Both the position numbers and the translations under genes were made by a program. Shown piece after piece: positions 7,378 to 18,195 of a stretch of 40,831 nucleotides of DNA. The notes beneath the pieces are model-generated. The model had not been told where the DNA came from. It did no database searches and saw only the letters and a program-made list of their open reading frames with translations. This DNA is from Deltaproteobacteria bacterium (GTDB taxonomy: Bacteria; Desulfobacterota; Dissulfuribacteria; Dissulfuribacterales; QOAL01), in assembly GCA_027003115.1 (NCBI GenBank), contig JALWYS010000173.1, positions 1-40,831 of the forward strand, written 5' to 3'. The stretch's first letter is position 1. The number at the start of each line of letters is the position of its first letter.

Positions 7378-7809
7378 ATGGCCATGTCTTCTAATGGTAA
7401 CAAGGGGCTTCTTTCAGACATAAACGTTACTCCACTTGTAGATGTCATGCTGGTTTTGCTCATCATCTTCATGGTAACAGCCCCTATGATGACAAGGGGA
7501 ATTGATGTTAAGCTTCCGGAAACCACCGCAAAGCCCCTTCCCCAGAAAAAGGAGCATATCCAGATTAGTATCTCAAAGAAAGGAGAAATATGGCTGGACA
7601 ACCTTCCTGTGGATGTGGGCTCCTTAAAGGCCGAGCTTGTAAATCTCAAAAAAAGCGGTAAGGCAGCCCAGGTGATACTAAGAGCCGACAGGGATGTCCC
7701 CTACGGCGTGGTTGCCAAGGTGATGGCAGCCGCCAAGGAGGCGGGCATAGACAACCTTGGACTTGTGACTGCACCTGAAAAGGTGGAGCCACCAGGTAGC
7801 GGCAGGTAG
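7378..7809 (+). CDS. tolR: TolR/ExbD-type motor subunit
   Basis: 143 aa, the partner of the preceding TolQ-like subunit. The N-terminus has the family signature LSDINVTPLVDVMLVLLIIF, in which the membrane helix (about residues 22-42) carries the conserved proton-coupling Asp. A periplasmic domain follows and ends with an ILRADRDVPYG strand typical of ExbD/TolR. Two ATGs lie close together (7378 and 7384). AGGAG is upstream of both. It sits 16 bp after tolQ and 10 bp before the tolA-like gene. Confidence 0.92.
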   Translation: MAMSSNGNKGLLSDINVTPLVDVMLVLLIIFMVTAPMMTRGIDVKLPETTAKPLPQKKEHIQISISKKGEIWLDNLPVDVGSLKAELVNLKKSGKAAQVILRADRDVPYGVVAKVMAAAKEAGIDNLGLVTAPEKVEPPGSGR

Positions 7810-7819
7810 TCTTTTATAA

Positions 7820-8707
7820 ATGAAAAATCATTTTCCAAACAGGCTCTGGAAACAGGCCCTGATTCTTGCCCTTCTTTTTCATCTTGCCGTTGTTGGCGGC
7901 TTTGTATTTGGCCCCACTCTTTTTAATGAAAAAAAGCAGACACAGATTCCTTACACAGTAAGGCTTTTTGAGCCCCAAAGACTGGTGAACCATTCTGCCC
8001 AAAAGGCACAGAAGGTCCTTGAGAAACCATCAAGTGAAAAGAAATCAGTTTCTTCAATAAAGAAGGAACAACCGCCTCCAAGACCTCAGAAAAATATTGA
8101 GAAACCAAGGCCCAAGGTGGCCAAACAAAAACCCAAGGCCAAAAAGAAGGCAGTTTCCTTAAATCCGAAAAAGTCCAAGAAGGTGAAGAAAGCTGCCAAG
8201 AAAAAGGAAACAAAGAAAAAGGTTGCAAAGTCAAATAACAGGACAAGGCTCAAGGAAGAGAAAGTTGCCGAAAAGATAAAGGAAATTCAAAATCGCCTTA
8301 AGGAAAAAAGGGAGGAGGAATATCTCAAGAAACGACTAAGTGAGCTTGCAAGGAAAGCCAAGGGTCAAGGGGCCTCAGGAAAAGTGGGCGCTGGCAGCAC
8401 TCAAAATCAACAGGCCATGATTTATGGAAATTTTGTAAAGGCAAAGATATGGCGGAACTGGCACTTTCCAAAGGCTCTTGCCAACAGAAAGGACCTTGAG
8501 GCCGTGGTAACCATTATTATCACCAAGAACGGCAGAATTCTTGACATGAGGGTAAAGAAGTATTCGGGATTTTCCGCCTTTGATAGATCCGTAATAAAGG
8601 CCATAAAGGATTCAGCGCCCCTACCTCCTCTTCCGCCCTCTCTTGGTCAGGGACCAGAGGAGATAGACATAAGGTTTGATCTTTCAAAGGTTGAAAATTC
8701 GGCCTGA
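7820..8707 (+). CDS. TolA/TonB-like energy-transducing protein
   Basis: 295 aa. An N-terminal membrane helix (about residues 11-31) is followed by a long Lys/Pro-rich stretch (about 65-180, many KK and KPK units, turning into charged helix), then a C-terminal TonB-type domain (about 205-292). That domain has VVTIIITKNGRILDMRV and AIKDSAPLPPLPPSL, the usual TonB_C signatures. The layout matches a periplasm-spanning TolA or TonB protein driven by the preceding two gene products. The charged helical stalk favours TolA; the C-terminal domain type alone does not separate the two. There is no good ribosome site before the ATG, so coupling with tolR is likely. Confidence 0.87.
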   Translation: MKNHFPNRLWKQALILALLFHLAVVGGFVFGPTLFNEKKQTQIPYTVRLFEPQRLVNHSAQKAQKVLEKPSSEKKSVSSIKKEQPPPRPQKNIEKPRPKVAKQKPKAKKKAVSLNPKKSKKVKKAAKKKETKKKVAKSNNRTRLKEEKVAEKIKEIQNRLKEKREEEYLKKRLSELARKAKGQGASGKVGAGSTQNQQAMIYGNFVKAKIWRNWHFPKALANRKDLEAVVTIIITKNGRILDMRVKKYSGFSAFDRSVIKAIKDSAPLPPLPPSLGQGPEEIDIRFDLSKVENSA

Positions 8708-8713
8708 GCTTCC

Positions 8714-10426
8714 ATGAATCCTTCCTTTTATCTTAGGCTCCTTTTCGTCCTGTCCCTATCCTCAATACTGCTTTTTTCAGGCCTGGGATCCTTTCCCCTT
8801 ACGGACCGGGATGAGGGTGAGTATGCCACAAGCGCATCCGAGATGATAAGAAGCGGGGACTATGTGGTCCCTACACTTAACGGCAGGCCATACCTTGAAA
8901 AGCCAATCCTCTTTTTCTGGCTGCTGTCTGCATCCTTCAATATTTTCGGGCAAAACGAGATGGCCGCAAGGCTCCCTTCTGCACTTTCGGCCACGTTCTT
9001 AATTTTAAGTCTGTTTTTCCTCTATTATTTTTTTAATGAAAGAGCAGTTTCAAACAAAAGAGGTCTTTTTGCCAGATCCACCTTGGTGTTACTGTCGTGT
9101 CCTCTCTTTCTTCTGGTTGCCAGGGCCTGTCTTACCGACATGCTTCTTACTCTTTTTATCTGGCTGTCCATGATGTTTTTCTTCTTGTTCATTGAAAAGG
9201 GACATGTTAAGTGGCTCATGCTGCTATCCTGGCTGTTTCTCGCCCTTGGTTTTCTCACAAAGGGGCCTGTGGCCGTGGCCATTTGCATCCCTGTGTTTTT
9301 TATTTACTCTCTTCTTCTAAGGGATTTTCACTGGCTTAGACCGGTGAATTTATTTATTGGAGTTGCCATCTTTCTTTTCATAAATCTTCCTTGGTACCTG
9401 GCAATCTATGACAGGATGGGACAGAGTTTCATTGAGACATTTTTTTTAACCCAGAACCTTGAGCGTTTTTCAAGGACTCTACTTGGCCACGGCGGCGGCC
9501 CTTTCTTTTATGTGGCAGTTCTTGGTGTTGGCATGTTCCCCTTTTCCGTATTCATTCCAAAGGTTCTGAAGAGGGACTTTTTAATCCTTAAAAAGGCATT
9601 TCGTAATAAAGATCTTAAAGCCGGCCACAGACTCCACCTTTTCTGTTTTATAGCAAGTGTTTGGACTTTTCTCATTCTCACGGTTTCAGCAACAAAGCAA
9701 ATTAATTACGTAGCGCCTATTCTTCCATTTCTTTCAATATCCATTTCTGGCCTTCTTTTAGAGACAAAAGAGTGGCACACACTTTTTTCAAGGTGCCTGT
9801 TTTTTATTCTCCTGACCCCTTTTATGGTCTTTTCTCTGGTGATGGCCTTTGGTCTTAAGTTTTTGTGGCCTCATCTTCAGACCCTTGTGCGTTTTGATAG
9901 CACCGAGTACGCCTTTTCCATTACACCTCCAACTGAAATTATTCCCTGGGCCTTTGGATTTTTCCTCGTAACTGCCTTTTGCGCCTACCTCTTTTTGGGC
10001 AAGAAGGGGGGTGAGCTCTCCAAGCATTCTGCAGGGATATTGCTTGCAGGGTTTTTGGTTGTTCTTTTTCTTCCTGCCATTTGCCGCGTTGTTCAGCTTC
10101 CTGCAAAGGAGATGGCTCTAGAGGTGCGAAGGGTAGTGAAAAAGGTTGAAACAAAAGACGATGGCGTTCTTCTCACCTTCTTTGGGCTTTGGAAGCCCTC
10201 CATGATTTTTTATACGAGCCATCCCATAAAAAGGATAAAGACAAGGCATCCAGAAAGGCTTGCCAGGGCGCTTTCAGCAAGGGGGCCCTGTCTTGTTTTT
10301 ACCAGGGTAAGGCTTGAGGATGAGCTAAAAGACATCCCTGGATTTTTCCCTGTGAAAGAGAAGGCTGGGTACCTTCTTGGTGGCAACAGGGAAGGATATT
10401 TGCTGATGAAAAAGGACAGAAATTAG
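8714..10426 (+). CDS. ArnT-like integral membrane glycosyltransferase (GT39/GT83 type)
   Basis: 570 aa with roughly a dozen hydrophobic helices. The first periplasmic loop contains TDRDEGEYATSA (about residues 31-42), the acidic motif used by ArnT/PMT-type glycosyltransferases that take a lipid-phosphate-linked sugar. Also typical are RPYLEKPILFFWL (about 59-71) and ARACLTDMLLTLF. The C-terminal ~100 residues form a soluble domain. It probably transfers a sugar onto a lipid or protein on the periplasmic face; the substrate cannot be told from sequence, so I do not assign arnT. It begins 6 bp after the tolA-like gene and ends 3 bp before the convergent cvpA-like gene. Confidence 0.85.
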   Translation: MNPSFYLRLLFVLSLSSILLFSGLGSFPLTDRDEGEYATSASEMIRSGDYVVPTLNGRPYLEKPILFFWLLSASFNIFGQNEMAARLPSALSATFLILSLFFLYYFFNERAVSNKRGLFARSTLVLLSCPLFLLVARACLTDMLLTLFIWLSMMFFFLFIEKGHVKWLMLLSWLFLALGFLTKGPVAVAICIPVFFIYSLLLRDFHWLRPVNLFIGVAIFLFINLPWYLAIYDRMGQSFIETFFLTQNLERFSRTLLGHGGGPFFYVAVLGVGMFPFSVFIPKVLKRDFLILKKAFRNKDLKAGHRLHLFCFIASVWTFLILTVSATKQINYVAPILPFLSISISGLLLETKEWHTLFSRCLFFILLTPFMVFSLVMAFGLKFLWPHLQTLVRFDSTEYAFSITPPTEIIPWAFGFFLVTAFCAYLFLGKKGGELSKHSAGILLAGFLVVLFLPAICRVVQLPAKEMALEVRRVVKKVETKDDGVLLTFFGLWKPSMIFYTSHPIKRIKTRHPERLARALSARGPCLVFTRVRLEDELKDIPGFFPVKEKAGYLLGGNREGYLLMKKDRN

Positions 10427-10429
10427 TCT

Positions 10430-11002
10430 CTAGATTGCCTGTTTCCTTCCCCTTTGAAACTGAAGTTCGATTTTTCTCCACTTCCACATGAATCGGGCCT
10501 TTAGGTTTTCAGGCACAAAATCCGTCATGACTCGGGTCATGGCACTAATTTTGGGATAGAGGTAGGACCTTTTTAGCAAAGGACTGTTTGCAGGAAGGGT
10601 AAGGGTAAGGATAAAGAGGATGACTGCCGAGATGGCCAAGGCCTTAAGAAATCCAAAGGCTGCACCGAGTATTCTGTCCACAAGAGAAAGGTGAAGCACC
10701 TGGAAAAGCCCCCTGAAAAGGATTCCTGCAATGGCAAAGGCAAGATATACCACCAAAAAGAGCAAAAAGAAGGACACAAGCCCCCGCCACATGTCTGTTT
10801 TTATGAGAAAGGAAAGTCTTTGAGCCAGATACTGGTAGTAGTTGGCCGCAACCCAGAAGCCTGCAAGTGCACCAAGAAGGCCGGATACCGCCCTGCTAAA
10901 GCCTGTAAAGAGGCCTCTTATGATTATTACAACGAATAAAAGCCCTACGGCTATGTCCAACCAGTTTATGTTTATGGAAGATATTGTCTGCAAGGGATTC
11001 AT
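10430..11002 (-). CDS. CvpA family membrane protein
   Basis: 190 aa from the ATG at 11002. Four hydrophobic helices fill the first two thirds, starting with NWLDIAVGLLFVVIIIRGLF, the usual CvpA opening, and RGLFTGFSRAVSGLLG just after. The C-terminal part is short and basic. CvpA proteins are inner-membrane proteins tied to colicin V production and envelope homeostasis; their molecular role is unclear. An upstream in-frame TTG at 11038 would overlap the preceding small gene and add 12 residues; I prefer the ATG. It is the last gene of an eight-gene minus-strand cluster and ends 3 bp from the convergent glycosyltransferase gene. Confidence 0.82.
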   Translation of the reverse strand: MNPLQTISSININWLDIAVGLLFVVIIIRGLFTGFSRAVSGLLGALAGFWVAANYYQYLAQRLSFLIKTDMWRGLVSFFLLFLVVYLAFAIAGILFRGLFQVLHLSLVDRILGAAFGFLKALAISAVILFILTLTLPANSPLLKRSYLYPKISAMTRVMTDFVPENLKARFMWKWRKIELQFQRGRKQAI

Positions 11003-11015
11003 TGCAGCTAATAAA

Positions 11016-11306
11016 TCAGACCAGGCCCTTTCTTGCAAGGAATCTAAGCTCTTTTTCCGCCTGTTTTGTGATTTGATAGTAGGTATGATTCATGTGTTTT
11101 GGCCTCTTAAAACCCCGCTTGAAAAGAAATGTTCCCTGCACCCTTTTAAGCCATCCGGCCCTTTCAAGTCCAGCAAGAAGTTTCATGGTATCGCCAAGCT
11201 CCATATTTATTCTACGCGACAAGAATTTAGCACAATCAGGGCCTTTTTCCCTCAGGTCCAGCAGGGCCTGCCTTTCACTAGATGAAAGTTCCGACCACTT
11301 TTTCAT
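11016..11306 (-). CDS. small winged-helix-like protein, function unknown
   Basis: 96 aa from ATG at 11306. The sequence reads as helix-turn-helix-wing: SSSERQALLDLREKGP, then KLLAGLERAGWLKRVQGTFL, then a basic wing and YYQITKQAEKELRFLARK. It resembles small archaeal/bacterial winged-helix proteins such as the DUF2250 type, but I do not recognise a specific family. A GTG two codons earlier (11312) directly follows the upstream stop but is too close to the AAGGAT ribosome site; the ATG has the better spacing. It lies between a DUF374 acyltransferase and cvpA in a compact operon. It may regulate its own operon; nothing in the sequence proves DNA binding. Confidence 0.6.
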   Translation of the reverse strand: MKKWSELSSSERQALLDLREKGPDCAKFLSRRINMELGDTMKLLAGLERAGWLKRVQGTFLFKRGFKRPKHMNHTYYQITKQAEKELRFLARKGLV

Positions 11307-11312
11307 GGGCAC

Positions 11313-11975
11313 TTATCCTTTTGATCGTGCAAGCCTTTTTGCCCTTACAGATGCCTTGATAAGCTCCTTTTCAAGGTGAAGACGGGCCTCTTCCATCCTT
11401 GGGCCTCTCGTATTTTCCTCTACGTAAAAGGGTGCGCCGTAGACAACTGACACCCTGGAAAATGGAAGTGGAAGCATGAGCCTGTCCCAACTGTTGAAAT
11501 GGTAGGCAGGCCTTGCACAAACCCCCACAGGAATCAAGGGAAATCCGGTGTCACGGGCAAGGACAATGGGTCCTTTCTGGGCGATACAAGGCGGCCCCTT
11601 GGAGCCGTCTGCCACAATACCAGCATTTATTTTCTTTTCCCTAAGTAGCTTTGTCATCTCCCTGATTGCCAAAAGGCCTCCCTTAAGCTTGGAACCCCTT
11701 ACAGGATGTTGGCCCCAAAGTTCAAGGGCCCTGGCAACCCACTCGCCATCCTTGCTGCCGCTAACCATTATGGCGGCTGGATAACTTCTGAAATGAAAGA
11801 GACAGTATATGAGGGCAGAGTGCCAAAGGGCTACTATGAACTGTTTATCCTGGCTGATAAGCTCTTTTGAGAGAGGGTGTACATCCAGGGCTGGACGACA
11901 TGAAGACAGCCATATTTCGACGGTTCTCAAAAGGAACCTAAGCCAACGTTCCTCCCTGTTATGGGTGTTGCTCAT
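11313..11975 (-). CDS. DUF374 family lysophospholipid acyltransferase-like protein
   Basis: 220 aa. The short sequence IVALWHSALI (about residues 47-56) contains the conserved WH of DUF374, related to lipid A and phospholipid acyltransferases. SGSKDGEWVARALELWGQ follows, then GSKLKGGLLAIREM and the very typical ADGSKGPPCIAQKGPIVLA (about 122-140). DUF374 proteins lack the full HX4D of classical PlsC enzymes, as here. It is likely an inner-membrane or peripheral enzyme acylating a lipid or lipopolysaccharide precursor. It lies 4 bp downstream of the nucleotidyltransferase gene in the minus-strand operon. Confidence 0.85.
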   Translation of the reverse strand: MSNTHNREERWLRFLLRTVEIWLSSCRPALDVHPLSKELISQDKQFIVALWHSALIYCLFHFRSYPAAIMVSGSKDGEWVARALELWGQHPVRGSKLKGGLLAIREMTKLLREKKINAGIVADGSKGPPCIAQKGPIVLARDTGFPLIPVGVCARPAYHFNSWDRLMLPLPFSRVSVVYGAPFYVEENTRGPRMEEARLHLEKELIKASVRAKRLARSKG

Positions 11976-11979
11976 CAGG

Positions 11980-12894
11980 CTAACTCCCGTCCTTCAGGAT
12001 ATGAAAGGGCGTAACAATTGCGTCCGAAAGTTCACCATCCATATATAGGATAGTTTCAGGCCAGACAACAACGTTTTCAAGAAATAAGTTCCCAGAAAGC
12101 CTGCTGTTTTTACCGATTATTGCATGTTCGCCAATTGTAACAGTATTTGAAATAAGGTCTGTGTCTATAAGGCGTTTCTTTCTTTTTTGCGCAAGCAGTG
12201 AAAAATTAGCCTTTAAATAGCCCCTTGGAGTGCCGATGTCGTGCCACATCCACTTTTCTTCATGTACAATTTCTTCTGCCCTGCATGCGCAAATTTCTGT
12301 GCCCTGGTCAATTAGCTCCTGAATAAAAGGGATCAAGGGGAAAGGATCAGATGGTGAAGTCCTGAAGCATTCAGGCCTAAAGAGCGAGATCCCTGTATAG
12401 GCCAAAAGGTCCTGGCCATGGCCCTTGAAAGAGATGATTTTTGCTCCTTCGCATCTTATCTTGTTGTAAGAGGGACAGTCGTGAAGGCAGAAGAGAGCTA
12501 GTGACTCTGGCTGCTCTTCAAATCGGGCAAGAAGATCGCCAATTGAAACGTTTGAAATGATGTCTGCATTGTAAACCAGTAGTGGTTTATCGTATCCAAG
12601 CCTCTCGAAGAGATTTTTTATTGCGCCACCTGTATCAAGAAGTACTTCCTCCTCCAGGAAGGTGACATATCTTCCCCAGGGACTCGTCTTTTTCCATGCA
12701 GTCATTTTTTCTGCGAGATGGTGGCAGTTTATGACAATATCGTTTATGCCCTCAGATCTAAGCTTCATGATGAGCCTGTCAAGGGCTGGCATTTCGAGAA
12801 CAGGGAAGAGGGGTTTGGGGACCTTTTTGGTCAAGGGCAAAAGTCTAGTGCCCTTGCCTGCTGCCAGGATGAGACAGCGGCAGTGGGTACTCAT
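11980..12894 (-). CDS. sugar-1-phosphate nucleotidyltransferase
   Basis: 304 aa. The N-terminal motif LILAAGKGTRLLPLT (residues 8-22), followed by KKVPKPL, is the nucleotide-binding signature of sugar nucleotidyltransferases. LLVYNADIISN carries the metal-binding Asp. The last ~60 residues have hexapeptide-like turns such as IGEHAIIGKNSRLSGN, suggesting a short left-handed beta-helix. The overall shape fits mannose-1-phosphate guanylyltransferase- or MurNAc-1-phosphate uridylyltransferase-like enzymes, but the sugar and nucleotide cannot be assigned. It supplies an activated sugar, probably for surface glycans. The ATG has no clear ribosome site and lies 11 bp after tatA. Confidence 0.85.
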   Translation of the reverse strand: MSTHCRCLILAAGKGTRLLPLTKKVPKPLFPVLEMPALDRLIMKLRSEGINDIVINCHHLAEKMTAWKKTSPWGRYVTFLEEEVLLDTGGAIKNLFERLGYDKPLLVYNADIISNVSIGDLLARFEEQPESLALFCLHDCPSYNKIRCEGAKIISFKGHGQDLLAYTGISLFRPECFRTSPSDPFPLIPFIQELIDQGTEICACRAEEIVHEEKWMWHDIGTPRGYLKANFSLLAQKRKKRLIDTDLISNTVTIGEHAIIGKNSRLSGNLFLENVVVWPETILYMDGELSDAIVTPFHILKDGS

Positions 12895-12905
12895 TTAAAG
12901 GGGTG

Positions 12906-13127
12906 TCAGGAGGCTGTTGTCTTTTCTCGTGCCGTCTCTTCTATTTCTGCCGTCTTTTTTTCAGCCGGTTCCTTCTGTACCCCTTCGTCTATTTCACTAA
13001 GCCCCTTTTTAAAGGCCCTTAGACCCTTTCCAAGGCCTGCCCCGATTTCAGGAAGCTTTTTGCCACCAAACAAGAAAAGGGCAATAATCAGAATTACCAA
13101 AAGTTCCTGCGTTCCTAATCCAAACAT
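12906..13127 (-). CDS. tatA: twin-arginine translocase subunit TatA (copy 1)
   Basis: 73 aa. [20 protein letters not shown] gives the short N-terminal membrane helix, followed by the [22 protein letters not shown]-type hinge and amphipathic helix, then an acidic, Glu/Lys-rich tail. This is the TatA/TatE pattern. An upstream in-frame TTG (13139) overlaps the GGAGG ribosome site itself, so the real start is the ATG at 13127, five bases after GGAGG. It lies directly downstream of resC. A second tatA lies at the head of the same cluster; tatC is not in the window. Confidence 0.92.
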   Translation of the reverse strand: MFGLGTQELLVILIIALFLFGGKKLPEIGAGLGKGLRAFKKGLSEIDEGVQKEPAEKKTAEIEETAREKTTAS

Positions 13128-13148
13128 GGTTTCCTCCAACGACTGCTT

Positions 13149-13997
13149 TTAACTTGATCCGTAACTGTGCAGCCCCGATAAAAGAAAGTTTACACCAAAA
13201 TAGGTGAAAATGACAGAAACAAAACCGATTATGGACAGATAGGCGATCTTTTTGCCTGCCCAGCCGCGGACGAACCGTGCATGAAGGGCCGTGGCGTAAA
13301 CGAACCAGGTTATGAGGGACCAGGTCTCCTTTGGGTCCCAGCTCCAGTATGTCCCCCAGGCCTGATTTGCCCACACTGCGCCGGTTATGATGCCAACTGT
13401 GAGCCACAGGAAACCAAAGATTATGGTTTGATGCATGAGCTCATCTAGGGTTCGGCGCGAGGGCAGGGCATCCAGCAGGTACGAGGAGGAGCCCCTGCCG
13501 TCACCCCTTATGAGGTACATGATGCCAAAACCACAGGCCACGGCAAAGGAGGCATAACCCAGGAAACAGGTTATTACATGGGCCAGGAGCCAGTTGCTTT
13601 GAAGGGCAGGGATAAGCGGCTGGATGGCGTCCTGTACGTTGGGGCTGAAGGACGCATAGGCCATAGCAAGGCAAGCAAAGGGCGTTGAAAAGGCCCCTAT
13701 TACCCGGTTTTTTGTCTTAAATTCCACAACAAGGTAAACTAAAATGGTAACCCAGGAAAAGAATACCAAGGATTCGTAAAGGTTTGAAAGGGGAGCATGT
13801 CCGTAACCCATGAGGTAAGATTCCCGCCAGCGCATGGCAATTCCTGCTGTCTGCATCAAAAATCCAGCGACTGTCACTACGGTCCCGAGGATTCCCACCT
13901 TTTCCAGCCTGAAAATCCAGTAGAGGAGATAGATGGCAGTGGCTCCAAGGTAAACAAATGTGGTAAGACTAAGTATGTAAGAGCTGCTTAAATGCAT
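13149..13997 (-). CDS. resC: cytochrome c biogenesis protein ResC/CcsA (system II)
   Basis: 282 aa with about eight membrane helices. The WWD haem-handling motif WGTYWSWDPKETWSLI is near residues 210-226, and conserved His residues occur in neighbouring helices, as in CcsA/ResC haem exporters and ligation subunits. Together with ResB it delivers haem across the inner membrane and attaches it to apocytochromes c in the periplasm. The ATG overlaps the resB stop codon as TGATG, with AGGAG seven bases upstream, so the two are translationally coupled. A GTG one codon earlier is possible but fits the ribosome site less well. Confidence 0.94.
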   Translation of the reverse strand: MHLSSSYILSLTTFVYLGATAIYLLYWIFRLEKVGILGTVVTVAGFLMQTAGIAMRWRESYLMGYGHAPLSNLYESLVFFSWVTILVYLVVEFKTKNRVIGAFSTPFACLAMAYASFSPNVQDAIQPLIPALQSNWLLAHVITCFLGYASFAVACGFGIMYLIRGDGRGSSSYLLDALPSRRTLDELMHQTIIFGFLWLTVGIITGAVWANQAWGTYWSWDPKETWSLITWFVYATALHARFVRGWAGKKIAYLSIIGFVSVIFTYFGVNFLLSGLHSYGSS

Positions 13998-15370
13998 CAC
14001 TTTTCTCCTATTTGTGTATCTATAGCCTTTTTGACCTTTTCAAACTCCTTCTCGAAGGAAACCTTGTTCTTGTTTGTTTGCCCTGCAAGTATAACGTGGA
14101 GTTTTTCTCCATCCTTTCCCATCCAAAGCCACAATCTGCGGTGACCAACCCAGAAGACAATTGCAAAGCCTATTATCATCATGGCGCATCCAAGCCACAC
14201 TACCCAGACACCTGGGTCTTTTTTGACCTGGAGCCCTGTCATGTATTTTTCCTTGGCGGAGACCAGGGAAAGACGGAAGGTGTTGTCTCCCAGACTTACC
14301 TCCCTGTCATGGCCCTCAAGCAGCCAGATGGCATCTCCGTTGTTGCCGGAAGGGTCCCCTACGTAAACCCTGGCAGCAGGGGCTCCGTGGACGTTTGGCA
14401 GGTATTTGATTATGCCAACAAGGAGTTTCTTTTCAGGCCACAGGCCTTTGTCAAAGGCAGACAGATCCAGAACCTTCTGTTTCCCGTCACTAGAAACTAT
14501 CCGTATCTTCAGATCAGGAACAGACTGGTAAGAAGACTGGTAAAAGGTAACGCCTTTATAGGTAAGCGGCGAGTTAACCACAATGGACCTTTTGAGAACC
14601 TCCTTGCCACCGTCGATGACGGTGAGGTCCGATTTGAATAACTTGGGTGCCCCGTTTCGATAGAAATCCACCTTGAATTTGTCACATCGAAGGGAAAAAC
14701 CCAGGGGAATTTTCTTCATATTTCCACTGGAATCCATTTGGACAGCATGGTCTGTACTTTCCCCCTCAAGGAGCATCATTCTGCCCTTAAAGCCAGTGAG
14801 CGAGCCAAAAATGGCCCCTGCAAAGATGACTAAAACGCTTAGGTGAATGAGGTAAACACCCCAGTAGCTCCATTTGCCCTTGTCTGAAAGATAAAGCTGG
14901 CCTCCATCCACGTTTTCCCTGGCCTCAGGTTTACCAGCAAGGCTTGAAAAGGTTTCTACAAGACTGGCCCGTAGATCCGAAGGATTTGTTTTTTCAGCGG
15001 TTTTCCACTGGGTCTTAAATGGGCGTCTTAAAAGGTCGTCCCTTCCCATTTCCAGATAGTTGCGTTTGAAGAGGCGTAAGGTGTATGGAAATCTCTTTAC
15101 CGTACAGACAATCAGGTTCACACTGAAAAGGCCCATGAGTGCCAGATACCACCACGCATGATAGGTGTCGTAGAGCCGAAGGGTTCTTATGATCTTGAAA
15201 TAAAATGGACCATAGTTTTCCAGATAAAATTGAAGGCTTTCTCCCTGTGGGAGAACTGTTCCGATGATGGATGTAAGTGCCAGAATGATGAAAAGAAATA
15301 TGGCAAGCTTAACGGAGGAAAAAAATCGTACCACTATATTGGACTGGGAATGAACGTTTTTCGTTGTCAT
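13997..15370 (-). CDS. resB: cytochrome c biogenesis protein ResB/Ccs1 (system II)
   Basis: 457 aa, a typical length. Membrane helices lie near residues 18-38, 65-90 and 170-190, with a fourth near 395-415. A large periplasmic domain sits between the third and fourth. Recognisable ResB segments are SSVKLAIFLFIILALTSIIG at the first helix, YLALMGLFSVNLIVCT at the second and SPLTYKGVTFYQSSY in the periplasmic domain. ResB works with ResC as the system II haem ligation complex. The gene is first after the second tatA and couples to resC by TGATG. Confidence 0.93.
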   Translation of the reverse strand: MTTKNVHSQSNIVVRFFSSVKLAIFLFIILALTSIIGTVLPQGESLQFYLENYGPFYFKIIRTLRLYDTYHAWWYLALMGLFSVNLIVCTVKRFPYTLRLFKRNYLEMGRDDLLRRPFKTQWKTAEKTNPSDLRASLVETFSSLAGKPEARENVDGGQLYLSDKGKWSYWGVYLIHLSVLVIFAGAIFGSLTGFKGRMMLLEGESTDHAVQMDSSGNMKKIPLGFSLRCDKFKVDFYRNGAPKLFKSDLTVIDGGKEVLKRSIVVNSPLTYKGVTFYQSSYQSVPDLKIRIVSSDGKQKVLDLSAFDKGLWPEKKLLVGIIKYLPNVHGAPAARVYVGDPSGNNGDAIWLLEGHDREVSLGDNTFRLSLVSAKEKYMTGLQVKKDPGVWVVWLGCAMMIIGFAIVFWVGHRRLWLWMGKDGEKLHVILAGQTNKNKVSFEKEFEKVKKAIDTQIGEK

Positions 15371-15420
15371 AGGCTTAATCTCTGGAATCTTGCTGGGGAT
15401 AAATGAGACAGAAGGGTCTG

Positions 15421-15606
15421 TTATGGATCTTGCTTGTCCGGTTCCTTGTTTGGGCTGTCTTTATCTTCATCTTGTTTCAGGGACCTTTTAAAATTACTTA
15501 TGCCTTTACCAAGGCCTTCTCCTATCTGGGGAAGTTTTCCTGCCCCAAATATGATGAGAATTATAAAAAGAATTATTAAAAGCTCCGGCAATCCCAGCCC
15601 AAACAT
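15421..15606 (-). CDS. tatA: twin-arginine translocase subunit TatA (copy 2)
   Basis: 61 aa. [20 protein letters not shown] gives the N-terminal helix, then [20 protein letters not shown] and a very acidic/lysine tail. This is a standard TatA, slightly shorter than copy 1. I start it at the ATG at 15606, five bases after GGGGAG; an in-frame upstream start at 15630 would add residues atypical of the family. It heads the minus-strand cluster that continues with resB and resC. Confidence 0.9.
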   Translation of the reverse strand: MFGLGLPELLIILFIILIIFGAGKLPQIGEGLGKGISNFKRSLKQDEDKDSPNKEPDKQDP

Positions 15607-15782
15607 ATGTTCTCCCCAGGCAGCAGACAAAGGAGATGTCTGCGGAAGTCTTGTTAAATAAAATACACTTGCAGGTCAGTTTAATGCCCACTCAGTCCAC
15701 TGTCAATGAAACGCTTTAAAAGACTGTGATGGTCCTAAAAGGGGGCCTTGATGAAGAAGGTCACTCCTTATAACCTTGTCTC
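15607..15782. promoter_or_regulatory. divergent intergenic region between tatA and ppx
   Basis: This 176-base gap separates the minus-strand tatA-resBC cluster from the plus-strand ppx/guaB unit, so promoters for both directions should lie here. The first bases hold the tatA ribosome site. I see no clear hairpin and no strong -35/-10 pair; the ppx start has no obvious Shine-Dalgarno. Confidence 0.35.
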
Positions 15783-18186
<2,404 letters not shown>

Positions 18187-18195
18187 CTAAAAAGC

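Noticed and set aside
11003-11038. TTG-started longer form of CvpA
   Set aside because: It would overlap the upstream gene; the ATG at 11002 gives the normal CvpA N-terminus.
10842-11285. Plus-strand open frame of 147 aa opposite cvpA and the winged-helix gene
   Set aside because: It is the antisense shadow of two genes with clear family or fold signals.
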